The notes: generated by a model not told the origin, from the letters alone. A stretch of 64,000 bases of DNA from Gaeumannomyces sp. JS-464 (GCA_002197995.1 NGZR01000003.1:5828001-5892000), one strand, 5' to 3'. Positions 1 through 10,176 are shown, numbered from the stretch's first letter. Translations and numbers: made by a program.

Positions 1-591
1 CGAAGTTATTGCGGTTAGGAATTTCGATCCGTATCGAGCGGTGGTCCGAATCGGTTGCTAGCGAAGGGTCGATTTCCGCTGTTGCTAAAGGGGCGTTGGA
101 AAAGGTAAGATCCAAAACGCCCCCGTCGTTGTGCGTAGGTTGGCCTGGGTCGGTAAGTAGGAGGAGGTTATAGGTATTAGCCCATTGGGCTATATCCTGG
201 CCCCTATTCCTATTACCCTTAACCGGATCCCACGCCGGGACCCTGCGTTAAAATCTCCAGCTATAATGCATTTTGCCGTTGGGCGCCAACGTAGTAAAAG
301 GTCCAACGAGGGTTCCGAAGGGTCCCCTGGAGGCCTATATACGTTAACGAAGGTGCACCTGGCGACGGTAAGCCAAAGGATGTCCCGGGTGTTGCCTGCC
401 GGCCGGTCCGCTACGGGCCGAAGCCCCGGGTCCTTCCGTACGTAAGTTATTACCCGAGGCCTGGTTTGGTGGTCGTGCCAGCTATTTACCGGAGTAAATA
501 GCTCGTACGACGGGTGGGTGCAAAGCATAAGCTTCCCTTTCCACGCGCTAGGGGCTCCTGCATTAGCACCACGTCGATATTTTGGCTCCAA
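1..591 (-). pseudogene. LINE ORF2, endonuclease domain (partial, frameshifted)
   Basis: The minus strand carries the conserved core of an endonuclease/exonuclease/phosphatase fold: IIAGDFNAGS near position 250, then, after a frame change near 236, the reading continues as WANTYNLLLLTDPG, then VLDLTFSN and the terminal SDHRSIRIEIP ending near the left edge. GDFN and SDH are the catalytic landmarks of LINE endonucleases, which nick target DNA to prime reverse transcription. The frame change means no single ORF spans the domain. The rest of ORF2 lies outside the window. Confident on family, less so on the exact ORF2 start, for which no clear ATG was identified. Confidence 0.7.
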
Positions 592-770
592 ATAGTTGGA
601 GTAAAGTAGCCCCCGCCTCCCAGCTACGTCGAACGTTCGCTTGGGCGGCGGTTAAAGCACGGCGTTCGGGGCGAAGCCCCGGGCGCCGGGCCCTATTGCC
701 ATGCGTTTGTTATATCCGGTTGGCTGCTGGCATACGTAAAAGCGGCGTTGGTGTATTGGGGGCTTTGGCC

Positions 771-2629
771 CTAAGGTTGTTGGCCGGCGGTACCGTCGGT
801 TTCCTCCAGGGGGTTTCCGGTTATTTCGATAGCCCCTTCGGGCTCGGGGAGGTCCAGTTCCATATCCGCCAGTACTTCGTATTGGTTGTTAAAACTAACC
901 CTAAGCCTTTTGGCAGGGTGCCTTCCCTTGCCGGCCGTACGGGCCGCGCCCTCGGGGGCCAGCGGATCTGCCGGGCTTACCTCGGCAGCGTCGGCGGTGG
1001 CAGCAGCGGCAGGAACGGCGGCGGCGGCGGGGGTAACGGAAGCAGCGGCGTTACCGGTACCGGCCGCGGGATTGGCATTAGCGGTAACGGTTACAACGGA
1101 ATTGTCCGTAGTAACCGCGGTTGCAGGAAGGGCGTTGGCGGTGGCGGCCGCGGCGGCCGCGGCGGTGGCGGCGGCAGCGGCGGCTTCCACCTCTTTTACC
1201 GCCGCCCGGTAGGCTTGTGCCCCTAATTTCCTAACCGCGCCTTTTTCCCCACGGGTTAAATGCTTTAGCACTCCGTTTACCCGTACAGGCTTTATAGGGC
1301 AGTTCGGGTGGTCGGCTGGGTACGGGCCCGAACAGTTTGCGCATTGCGGAAGGGCCGTGCACGGCGATGCGTGCCGGCCGTCGTTTACTTTCCCGCACCG
1401 GAGGCACCTATCGGCCCGGGCACAGTTGCGAGCCACGTGAAAGCCGTGGCAGCCGGGGGTATGTTGCGTAACCGGCGGGTGTCGTTGTACGCGGCGTGAA
1501 AAAACGTAATCCCCCAAAGCCTAAACCCGGTTACGCGCGTGTAAAAGGATATAATCCATGATATACGCCTTGGTAATTAGCGCCGGCCCCGGAGGGCTTA
1601 ACGCTTACTGGCTTTAGCCCTGTTTGGGCTTCGACTTCCTCCCGGACCAGCTTTTCCGATACCGGGACGCTTTGTCCGAGGCCGTTCGTTAAGGACGTGG
1701 GGCATCCGGAAATCACGTAGTTAAACCAGATTTCGGGCTTTTCGATCCTTTCGGCGTTATATAAACGGCCTAATTCGGATCGATGCTGCAAAAGCCGGCT
1801 TTGGATATCCGCCGTTTTTGCTTTTAGCACGAACCCAGTAGGGGTTCGATAAGCTTCCGGGACGTCGGCTGTCGTAAACGGCAGGTCCCTGCTATCGGCA
1901 AGGGCTTTGCGAATACTAAAGCCCGTTTGTTGGTTGGCCCAAGCCTGTTTTTCCTCCGGGATTAACAAAAACCCGGAAATCGGCTTTGGGCCGGGCGGGA
2001 GGGCGGGGCTCCCGGGGTGCACGGTCTTTTAAAGCCTGTGCGGGTTGCTGGGGCTGCTGGAGCCCTGTTCGGGCCGCCGCCGCGTAAGTGGTCGGGGGCG
2101 GGCGTTGCGGGTTAGGCGCGTAAGGTTCCGGGGCCCCGTAGGGGTTTCTTTCCCTTTGGGCCGGCGTTGGCAGGCCGAAAAGGGCTTGTTTGGCGTATTC
2201 GATAAAACAATCCTTCCAGCCGTTGGCTTCGGGGATTGCCTCCAGTGGGAGGGAAGCGATGCCGGCGTCGATAGAGCGGGCGAGGGTTGTGCAAATTAAA
2301 GCCGTTTGCTGTTGCTTGCGGCTGTAACTCGCAACAATTTCCTCCGCGGCCGCCGCAGCCGACCCGAGGGGTGGGCGCGTAGGCCGGGGGTGGGAAGGGA
2401 GGGGAAAAGAAAGGAAAGGGGCACCTGTGCCGGTGCTGCCGTCGTGGGTGCCTTCCTGGCCCTGAACGGGCCCTGTTGGGTGTTGCGAATTCCGCAACGG
2501 GGACGGCGTGGTCGGGTGCGCTACGCGCGGGGGGCCCGGGTGGCAGCGACGCGTTCCTCCGGGCCGTTGGGCCGACGAGGAGGGCGCGCGCCACCCTATT
2601 GGCCGAAGGGGGGCTGTTGGCAACGGCAT
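771..2629 (-). pseudogene. LINE ORF1, gag-like protein with CCHC zinc knuckles (frameshifted)
   Basis: Three overlapping minus-strand reading frames (2629-1916, 2022-1531, 1517-771) join into one ORF1-like protein. The first holds a proline-rich N-terminus and a helical stretch with SYSRKQQQTALICTTLARSI. The second carries a region with SIRKALADSRDLPFTTADVP that resembles the RNA-binding segment of fungal LINE ORF1. The third has tandem zinc knuckles (CLRCGKVNDGRHASPC and CANCSGPYPADHPNC), then a long alanine-rich, acidic tail. At least two frame changes are needed, so the copy cannot make a full protein. ORF1 proteins coat LINE RNA in ribonucleoprotein particles. Confidence 0.7.
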
Positions 2630-2763
2630 GTTGCCGTCGCCAGCGCCGTTGGCGGGCGTGGTTATTGGTGTTGGGTCGCTAATTGGCGGGTGTTAAGGAT
2701 TTGTATGCAATTTGGCAGTGTGCACTAACAGCGCAATGCCAAGAATTGGTGAATTCGAGAAAG

Positions 2764-2768
<5 letters not shown>

Positions 2769-2797
<29 letters not shown>
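2769..2797. repeat. (GA)n microsatellite at LINE 3' end
   Basis: A perfect GA run directly abuts the conserved TATATTTAACGTCGG border of the repeat at 2798. On the minus strand it is a (CT)n tail to the LINE 3' end. A similar GA-rich tract precedes the second copy (10177-10214) and a GTGA/GTAA tract precedes the third (15782-15794), so the simple repeat belongs to the insertion junction. Confidence 0.85.
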
Positions 2798-2799
<2 letters not shown>

Positions 2800-3145
2800 A
2801 TTTAACGTCGGTAAGTCGGGATCTACCAGTCCCTGCCTCCCAAGGGGCATACGACGTGCTAGCGCTACCTAAGCTAAACATTAGGCTATATGTTGCTATC
2901 CGGCGGCTAGCAGAATTAAACCCGAAGGCACACGGAGGTCGGGCCGCATTCCGGCGCTCCTTGTTGGTAAGCGGGCAATCGGCAGTAGGGCGTAAAAACG
3001 CCGGGGCGTTGTAAGTGCTGCGGGTGGTAGTAGTGCGGTCGGCCGGCAAAGTGCCGAAGTAAAGTAAAGGTCGGGTTAAAGCGGGAAGGTCCCTAGGACC
3101 ACCCTTGGGCCCGGCCGGGGTTGTGGGGGGACCAACGAACCTATG
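2798..3145 (-). mobile_element. LINE 3' end, copy 1 (5'-truncated)
   Basis: About 350 bases that recur at 10215 and 15795 in the same orientation, with many substitutions but the same order of blocks: TATATTTAACGTCGGTAAG, ACGACGTGCTAGCGCTACCT, AATTAAACCCGAAGGCA, CGGGCAATCGGC, then a CCCGGCC-rich end. In copy 3 the block continues directly into LINE RNase H coding sequence, so it is best read as a LINE 3' untranslated region on the minus strand with a (CT)n tail. Here nothing of ORF2 is kept, so it is either a severely 5'-truncated LINE or a SINE sharing the LINE tail. It contains a hairpin at 2989-3002. Confidence 0.65.
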
Positions 3146-3972
3146 GCGGGGCCCGAAGAAAGCAGCTACGGGGTGCAATACTTCGAGCGACAAGTTGTTC
3201 AGGCTGCGCTCAGCCCTCGGCGTAGCACAACTCTCAGCCCATTCGATAGCAGCGAAAAGTCTGCTCAGCACGCCGGCGGACGCTAACCTGCTCAAGAAGC
3301 AGAACTGTGTGCGCCTCATGTACATTACAACGCGTAGACAAACGGGATCTTGGACTGGGATATTTTCTGGTACGCGTCCTACAACCGGCGTTGCGACTCC
3401 GAGTAGAGGGCATCGTGACATCAGGTTCCACACCGTGTCTGCAGCTCCTTTCAATCCAGCGCTCTTTTCCAGTCGTGCCTGCTCACAGTGATTAAATCGA
3501 CGGCTTCGCGCGCTGGAAGCCAGGGGACCCGGGCTGGCTGCAAAGGGCAGGGGTGAGGGTGGGGCTGCGCGTGCCAATCGTTTGACCGCAGATGCGGCTC
3601 TTTTGTTTCGCGGTTAGGGGTTTATGGCGCTGAAGACGTGGGCTTTGAAGCGCCAGTACCAGCGGGGATTGGCTCCATCAACCTGCCATCGCCTTTGATT
3701 GGACCGTGGTCAGGTAGCATTCTATCAGTCTGGGGCAGTTGCAGAAGCCCGAGTCGCCGAGCAGACGGTACACAGCTGCGGCTGAATGGCCGATGCAGCC
3801 GCTTTTTCGGGGCACACTCATATGCACTTCGAAAAGCTGCCTAACGGTAGCCAGCGATCCGCACAAGTGCGGAAAATGTCGCGGCAACACAACGCGATTC
3901 GTCAGTAACAAGCGATGATGCAGGCAATGGCCTGATATCTGCATTGGCTCGATGTTAGCGAAGCACCTAGCG
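3146..3972. other. Unassigned spacer left of the Tc1/mariner element
   Basis: Short reading frames on both strands (for example 3105-3491 plus and 3678-3983 minus), none with a recognisable domain or convincing splice structure. This is the left half of the target sequence into which the element at 3975 inserted; the right half resumes at 5624. Confidence 0.4.
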
Positions 3973-4163
3973 TACAGGGTCACAGGGATAATAAACGTTA
4001 AATTTGTGGGTCTTTCCTAATTAGGCCACGTATTCAGCTACATTTTTCCCATAGAAAAACCTATCAAATCAATGTATCTCTACCCACGAGCCCATTCGCA
4101 TAAACGCCGTGGAACCCAATAGAATTCCACCGTTTGAGACCCGGCCCGGCCCAATTGCACGGC

Positions 4164-4276
4164 GATACCTTCAATCGCACGCGATTCCCTTCAAAACGCC
4201 GGCAATCTGCACCGCGATACCTTCAATCAACTCCCTCCAACGCCGGCGATCTGCACCGCGATACCTTCAATCAAAT
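4164..4276 (+). repeat. Tandem repeat, ~50-base unit, about 2.5 copies
   Basis: Copies of ATCTGCACCGCGATACCTTC followed by AATCAA recur around 4165, 4210 and 4250 with linking sequence ACGCCGGC, in the 5' region of the transposase gene. Confidence 0.65.
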
Positions 4277-4348
4277 GCCTTCTCAATTGCATGCCCGGCA
4301 GACGCCAAGTTCGACTCCCGACGCGCGCGCGCGCTGGGTACCTACCTG

Positions 4349-4397
4349 CCTCCGCGACCGGCCCTCCCTCCGCGACCGGCCCTCCCTCCGCGACCCT
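4349..4397 (+). repeat. 18-base tandem repeat, three copies
   Basis: The unit CTCCGCGACCGGCCCTCC is repeated head-to-tail, the last copy diverging into CTCGACG. In the transposase frame it encodes repeats of LRDRPS, so the N-terminal region probably expanded by slippage. Confidence 0.7.
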
Positions 4398-5623
4398 CGA
4401 CGCCTCCCACCCCCTCCCGTTGGGCCTCCCTCAACCCCTCCCAGGCAACGTGCCAAAGAGCTCGATCGCGATACCAAAATAAAGATACGTACCCTTCACG
4501 AATACGCGCGTTGGCCGTATGCAGAGATTGCCCGGGCCCTTGGAGTTACCTACCGGCAGGTTCAATGGGCCTGTCAAGGACCGCTTACTCCGCGGAAGGC
4601 CGGCAAGTCGGGTCCTAGAAAAGAGGCCACCGAGGAACAAATACGTGCACTGCAAGAGTTCCTGCACGAGGACCCTCGCCACCGCCAGATTCCCTGGGCT
4701 GACCTCCAGTATCTAGTCCCTGGGTTCCTGGATTGGGGCACCACTGCCATGCATTCTCTCATGGCTTCCCTGCACTATAAACGAGTGCGACAAGGTGTTA
4801 AGCTCCCTCTTTCTCCCAAAACGCGCCAACTACGGGTTAACTTTGCGAATTGGGCCTTGGAGAGATATCCAACAGAGGAGCATTGGATACAAGGCGGGTT
4901 TGGCCCTTTCCTTTGGTCCGACGAGGTCTGGTACTTCAACCAACCCTTAAAAGGCCAACGATATATTACAGTGCACGACTGCGAGGATCCGGCTACTTTT
5001 GCACTAATAAAACAAAAGGGCCACGGGTTCATGTTTTGGGGCTCGTTTGCAGGCCGGGTTAAAGGGCCAAGCTACTTCTGGCCTGACCAGACAAGTATTG
5101 ACGCCCCCGAGTACTGCAGACGTATAATTCCTTTGGTTTTTGACTGGCTGGAAGCCCAAGGGTGTCCGCGTTTGTATTTCCAACAAGACAACGCTTCTGC
5201 ACACTCGTCACGGATAACCAAAGAGTGGCTGAGGGACCTTGAGATCATAACGTTCCTTTGGCCTCCCAACAGTCCAGACCTTAACCCATTGAAACCTATG
5301 GAGGTATATGAAAGATTGGCTGGAAAACCACTATGATTTGCAAAAATTAACACCTTTGCAGCTTAGGGCAGCGGTCCAGGCTGCTTGGGAGGCCGTGCCT
5401 GCTGATTTTTTGGAGAGATTGGCCCGTTCTATGATACGGAGGCTGCAGATGGTGAAGGCTAACGGAGGTGATCATATTGATTATTAAACGGTCAGTTGCA
5501 ATACATTGATTTCTACTACAAATTGTGCGGCAGGCTGTGTACCCTTACCCCCTGGCTTATACCCTGGCTGACCCCCCTTGTTAGATCCACCGATTTAACG
5601 TTTATTATCCCTGTGACCCTGTA

Positions 5624-6371
5624 CTTGTTCCAACGAGTATGCATAATTGTGCACGGCCACTCATGGGACCAACCTGCGCCATTTGCGGGGCGGGGGGCGG
5701 CGGCAGAGCAGAGCCCTGCATATATCGACCCTCGACTTCGTCCGATTCGGCGGCACGCAAAGACAGCTCGGAGCCGCATATGTCACGCGCGGGATTAGGC
5801 GATGACGGGCTGAAGAGACCGCGTCGTGCTGCAACGTCATCTCTTCGCAGCTCTGCAAAGTCGAGCTTGCAAGCCTCGTCGAGTAGGGACTCCAAGCCAG
5901 CACAAAAGAAGCATAGAGTCAGGAAGCAGCGTAGATTGCTTGGGACTAAAGTTTCTCCGGCTTCGCTCGCACCGGGCGCAGGGTTTAAACGAAAATGTGG
6001 GCGGATCATCGATTGCTCGACGTCTCCGCCATAACATAGGCATCGTAATGGGTGCCTGATCCCTCTCCCTTCCAGCTTCCGTTTTGCAACGTTTGTTATA
6101 ACGTTTGTTAACGGACCGGAGAGTCCAAGGTCGCGAAGCCAGATGGTTGGCTCAATCGATCTCGGTGATGGTAGCAAAAGTTGGCAAGCGCGATGGTTAC
6201 GCCGTATTGGGATTATGGTGGGCTGCATCAATAGCCGGGGTAGTTGCGCCTCAACGAGAAGACGAAAAAAAATCGCGCACCGCGCGTGTGACTACTGTCT
6301 GCCTGTTCCTGTTGTTTAGTCGCAGCAGTTCGTTGTGCGGGTTTCATGTATTTACTGAATTTGTAACGAGT
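5624..6371. other. Unassigned spacer between two DNA transposons
   Basis: A plus-strand frame at 5639-6034 (131 codons, basic and Ser-rich, starting next to the transposon end) and an overlapping minus-strand frame at 5605-6231 both lack recognisable domains. No gene is supported. If a gene was split by the Tc1/mariner insertion, its pieces would be 3146-3972 plus this segment. Confidence 0.35.
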
Positions 6372-6374
6372 TTG

Positions 6375-6439
6375 GGGCCTGATCGGCCGTAACGCTAGTT
6401 ACCGTCACGGTTCGTTGCGGAGGTACAAGAATTGCTGCA

Positions 6440-6470
<31 letters not shown>

Positions 6471-7422
6471 GGGGGGGGGGGCTGAAATACCGGTAGGGTT
6501 ACCCCCAGTTAGCGGCTGGGGTTAAGTTCGATCCCCGGGTTTAACCACCCATTTAAAGGTAAGCGCACGACTGCCAGATGGAACTTTTGCATGCTGTTTA
6601 ATATTTCGAGGAAGATTTCACTGGCCGTGCTTTAGGCGACTTTAAAAAGGTAACAGGCGACTTTTAAGTAACCCCTGCCTAACGATCAGCAAAAGATTAT
6701 CAACTATAGGCAAGCTTTTAGTATTAGGTGCTTTAAAGTCCGGCGTTAATGGCTAGCCAGTTAAAAGGAAGCTAAATTCCGCTTTTGTTAAGCGGAATAA
6801 GCAGTGGAAGCGAGTCTCGCTGCTTTTTTAAAAATCGCGGCGATATATGCGGCATACGAGTAACCACCGGCATAAACAACTGCTTTTAAGGGGCGAGGTT
6901 TGTATTGCTCGAATAGCTTTAATTAGCGCCAATCTTTTTTTCCTAGCGGATTTGCACCAAATAAAGGATTGCGATAAAATCATTATCACCGCCACGGTAC
7001 GCATATGCTCGTCGGATCGGCTTTTTCGCGGGCGTTATTTGCTATTGCGAATAGCTTTTTTTATTTGCTAATAATTTGCAGGAAGCACGAACTTTTGCAG
7101 CACAGGAATCCGCACCGCCGTTATTGTAATCCTTTTTTTCCATCCGTAACGGTAACGATCCAAAAAACAAAGGCATAAGCCAATTTGGCTAGGCAATTAG
7201 TATAAAATTGGGCTTAGTTTTGGCCTTAAACAACTCCCTGCAAGTTGGTACCTTTGTTTACCCCTTGTCAGTTTCCTCTCATCGTTGCGGACAGTTATGC
7301 CCTTGTTTTGGTGCGGATCCCCTACTAAAACGGCAAAGCGCGTCCAGATAAAATAAAAATCCCCTGTCTTTTGGCAGCCGTAACGACCGTGACGGTAACG
7401 AGCGTTACGGCCGATCAGGCCC
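6375..7422. mobile_element. Non-autonomous element with ~45-base terminal inverted repeats
   Basis: The left end (GGGCCTGATCGGCCGTAACG, continuing to about 6420) and the right end (7376-7422) are inverted copies over about 45 bases with few mismatches. Both are flanked by TTG (6372-6374 and 7423-7425), a possible 3-base target duplication. The interior holds a long G tract and no transposase; the longest frame is 74 codons with no domain. The family cannot be named from this alone: a 3-base duplication fits PIF/Harbinger or CACTA better than hAT or mariner, but the ends do not match a signature I recognise. Confidence 0.7.
6440..6481 (+). repeat. G30 mononucleotide tract, interrupted once, then G11
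   Basis: Thirty consecutive G, one A at 6470, then eleven G. A tract this long can fold into G-quadruplex structures and is very slippage-prone; its true length in the genome is uncertain. It lies inside the inverted-repeat element just after its left end. Confidence 0.9.
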
Positions 7423-7425
7423 TTG

Positions 7426-8322
7426 GGAATGAAATCGTTTGACCCTCAGCCAATTCCGTCATCGACAATTCCCCCCCCCCCCCCCAAATCGAGTACAGCC
7501 ACTCCAACATGTCTCGCGCCAGCACGCATGTCTTTTCTGCATTTTTCACCGACCAAGCGGTGTGTCCCTGTTGAGGCTAACACATTTGGGACTCGCATCT
7601 GGGCCACGCGCACGGGGCGTTCCGATAAGGGTGCACTCCAGCCTCCAGCCTCCATTCAAGTACCTACTGCCAATCAGACAACGGAAAAGCGAATTCTTCC
7701 GCATTAGCTTAACAGCCGTACTCTCAGCTTGCCTGAGAAGCTCTCACTATCACACATTCCCCTTTAGCGTGGGCCAGATGGCCACGGCCAATGCTCGAAA
7801 TGCTCGAAAATGCCCGAAGCGTCACGTACCTTTCTGCCCTTCCGCCCTTCTGCTGGGCCAACTGCCTTACCATTACTGTCAAAAGGTGGCAGGAATTCGG
7901 ACGACCGCAGGTCACGCTCAGCTGCCCAAAGGGATGAAAGGGCGCCCAAGAAACTGGGGCCGCAAGAGGAGTGCAAAGCAGGTGGCTTCCTGCAAGCACA
8001 AGCCACAAAAAGTACAAATCAGACCATACAAACGCCCGACATCCATATCACCGGCGCCTGGCGCCCCGAGCCGAATGTTGCATAGGGCTGACATCCCGAA
8101 CCACTTCTGACGGTTCCTCGAGAGCCTTGCAGAGCCTCCAATATCGTTCTCAGCCTTCAGCGGGCTCGATAAACAAGGACTATGCGATACGGCCGACAAA
8201 TGTCAGCTTGGTGGGTAGTAACTAATCCTAGGCAGCACTGCGGCTGCCAACTTCGCCCACTTTCATACGATCTATGCTTGCTTGGGCTTGACGGGTTGGA
8301 GTGACGCGAGAGCCTCGCATGT
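7426..8322. other. Intergenic, upstream of the membrane protein gene; C15 run
   Basis: Holds a run of fifteen C (7471-7485) and a plus-strand frame (7439-8110) rich in basic residues without any domain. No gene is supported. It may include promoter sequence for the gene beginning near 8.3-8.5 kb. Confidence 0.4.
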
Positions 8323-9913
8323 ATGCCTGTTTGGTCCGCAAGAGTTCAAGGCAAGAGAGTAAATAAATATATATATATATATATATGCTCGAGCCTATCC
8401 CTCATTCCTCAGTTGCTTTTGCTTCTCAACCACCCTTACACTCTCCAAGCTGCACAGTCTCGTCCAAGGGAAATCGCAAACTTTGAACCAGATGTCGGAC
8501 CTGCCCGGCCTACAAACACCACCACTGCCGGCGGACGTGGCGGCGGGGCGCTGTGCACATACGCCGGCGACTTCTTTGCAACATGGTTTGCCACTCCGGA
8601 GCAGATCGAGGCGGGAACGTACCGTGGCCCAGGCCTCGCGGTCGTCCCTAATTACCTCCGGGCTCTCTTTCCCGCAGACTTTAGCAGGTACACAAATGAC
8701 GGCCCCCTGCTTTGGTGGTTCGCTGAAGCCCAAAGCAGGCTGAAAGCTCCGGCCAAGAGGCGAGCGCACAGTTTATAAACAGCGTCGTTCAGCCATCCCT
8801 CACCTACTGCGGAGCTTCGGTGTGCAAGTCGCTGGGCTGGACGGGGAATCCGGACCTCGCCGGCATAGGTGTGAGTACCTTATCTTTCCCCTTGCGTGAC
8901 AAAGCCTTGGCAAGGGCTCATTTCCATTTCCCCCTCGTCGCGTCTGCCCTGCCCCCAAAGGTCTTCATGTCGTACTACACCGAGGCCGTCCTCACGACAA
9001 TATTCTTGATGTTCGTGCTGCTGGCCAACCGCTTCGGGCTCTGGCGCGGCGGGTGGGTGATGACGCGTTCCTCGGCGCGCTGTCCGACCTCGTGTCGGCG
9101 TCTTCGTCTTCAGCTTCGCCGTCATGCTTGCGTGCCTCAAGTCCATCCTCAAAGCGCAAGGGAAGCCCGACTCGGTCACGAAGTACGACGTCGTCACGGG
9201 CATGCTCGTCGCCGTCTTCTCCGTCGCACCCGCCACCCTGCTCTACTGCCTGAGCGGGCAGCACCTGGGGGCGCACGACAAGGGCGGGGCGCGCAGCACC
9301 ATGACTAAATACCTGCTGCGCCTCATCTTTTTCGCGCTCTGGGCCCTCATGCTCGTCGTCGTCGACCTCGGCGAGACGACGGACCCTAGCAAGGACGCCC
9401 TGCGGGCCGGGTCGATCGGGCACCCCTTCGAAATTTACTGCCAGGTCATCGGCAGCGGCCCTCTCGAGGCGGTGCGCATCTTCGCCGTCGCGAGCGCAGG
9501 CCTCGGTGCCCTTTGGGTTCTCTATCTGACCTTTAGGAAGTGCCGCCCGGACTCCAAGAACAAGAATCGCTGGCAGGTCGTCGTGTCGCTGCTCGCATGG
9601 CTCGTTATGTGGTTCTTCCTCGCGGTGTTCACGGTGCTGCGCCAACGCATCATCGAGGTTGCCGGCGAATCGGACAAGTCCAATGAATGGAGCTTCGGCC
9701 AAATCATTGCCCTCGTGACTTGGGTCCCGGTGGTTCTCACTTTTATTCACATCCTCTTCTGTAAGTCCTCCCCCCGGCTTTCTGGGACCTTTGGGAGTGA
9801 AGCAAAGTGCCTTATCTAATACCGTCATGCGCACAGTCGGCATCATAGGGGCGCAGGGCTCGAGGCTGCCAAAGGGCTATGCTGTTACGCAATCGGCCGA
9901 CAACACGGGGTAA
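8323..9913 (+). CDS. Multi-pass membrane protein, fungal, function unknown
   Basis: The supported exons are 8783-8870, 8961-9052, 9114-9760 and 9837-9913. They are joined by GTGAGT..CAAAG (8871-8960), GTGGGT..TTCAG (9053-9113) and GTAAGT..CACAG (9761-9836) introns that keep one frame to a TAA at 9911. The protein has six or seven hydrophobic segments, e.g. VLTTIFLMFVLLANRFGLW, YLLRLIFFALWALMLVVVDL, VVVSLLAWLVMWFFLAVF and IIALVTWVPVVLTFIHILFF, and a short hydrophilic tail. The 5' end is unresolved: the most protein-like frame upstream (8323-8687, containing YAGDFFATWFATPEQIEAGT) joins in frame through a GTACAC..AACAG intron, but its start codon precedes a TA microsatellite and an ATG at 8490 in another frame is an alternative. 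I do not recognise the family. Confidence 0.55.
8361..8386 (+). repeat. (TA)n microsatellite
   Basis: About eleven TA units just upstream of, or within, the first exon of the membrane protein gene. Read as coding it would give an improbable YIYIYI stretch, which argues that the true start codon is further 3' or in a different exon. Confidence 0.85.
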
Positions 9914-10176
9914 AGAGGTCGGGGCTAGGCTGCTGATCGGCACGACAGGCTGGAAGCCACCTGCGGACGGACACGACTCATGGCGCCTCAAAAAACCCTT
10001 TTGGTACTGGAGATATTCGGTGGGATATTTGTGGGAAGGTTGACTTCAAGCTAGACAGTTGAATTTAAAAGGAGGTTCCCGTTGACCGAGATTCGCGGAA
10101 GCGCCTAGTAACTCTTGTCGTTTTCACCCCATGTCTAGCCTGAGCACAGGCAATGACCGAGCTACGTATAAGAACG
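9914..10176. other. 3' flank of the membrane protein gene
   Basis: No coding signal seen; it probably includes the 3' untranslated region and the target site of the next LINE copy. Confidence 0.4.

Larger units (their letters stand above)
1..2765 (-). mobile_element. Tad1-type LINE retrotransposon, broken, left end outside window
   Basis: A non-LTR retrotransposon read on the minus strand: an ORF1 gag-like region (2629 to 771) is followed by the start of ORF2 with an apurinic-type endonuclease domain (about 690 to 1), which runs off the left edge. The order gag with zinc knuckles, then endonuclease, is that of fungal Tad1/I-clade LINEs. Unlike the 11-17.5 kb block this copy is GC-rich and not visibly RIP-mutated, but both ORFs are broken by frameshifts. 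Its 5' end lies against the GA repeat that tails the LINE 3' end at 2798, so the two elements are head-to-tail. Reverse transcriptase and RNase H would lie to the left, unseen. Confidence 0.75.
4134..5487 (+). pseudogene. Tc1-type DDE transposase, frameshifted and missing the third acidic residue
   Basis: The reading frame from 4134 to 5336 gives an N-terminal low-complexity segment, a helix-turn-helix region (residues ~115-160, IRTLHEYARWPYAEIARALG) and a DDE core. The first Asp is in FLWSDEVWYF, the second in YFQQDNASAH, and the third acidic position lies 34 residues later in SPDLNPLK, where Lys stands in place of the expected Glu of a DD34E transposase. Directly after it the frame breaks; the reading resumes in another frame as LWRYMKDWLENHYDLQ and runs to a stop at 5485-5487. 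Both lesions fall within a few bases of each other. The first 90 codons overlap two short tandem repeats and may not be coding. Confidence 0.85.
3975..5621 (+). mobile_element. Tc1/mariner-type DNA transposon, complete ends
   Basis: Terminal inverted repeats begin CAGGGTCACAGGGATAATAA and match perfectly for 29 bases (3975-4003 and 5593-5621), then remain similar (GTGGRTCT) for about 10 more. A TA dinucleotide flanks each end (3973-3974 and 5622-5623), the target duplication of this superfamily. Between them lies one transposase gene on the plus strand (4134-5487) that is frameshifted and has lost a catalytic residue. Perfect ends with a dead transposase suggest a recently moved family, mobilised in trans or inactivated after insertion. 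There is no sign of RIP across the element as a whole. Confidence 0.9.

Noticed and set aside
2798..3145. tRNA-derived SINE with A and B boxes
   Set aside because: The nearest B-box candidate (GGTTTAATTCT on the minus strand) is too far from consensus and no A box was found. Copy 3 links the repeat to LINE coding sequence instead.
6490..6550. Possible tRNA (GTTCGATCCCCGGG-like T-loop after a hairpin)
   Set aside because: The bases flanking the TTCGATC loop do not pair as a T stem, and no acceptor, D or anticodon arms could be drawn; it lies inside a transposon-like element.
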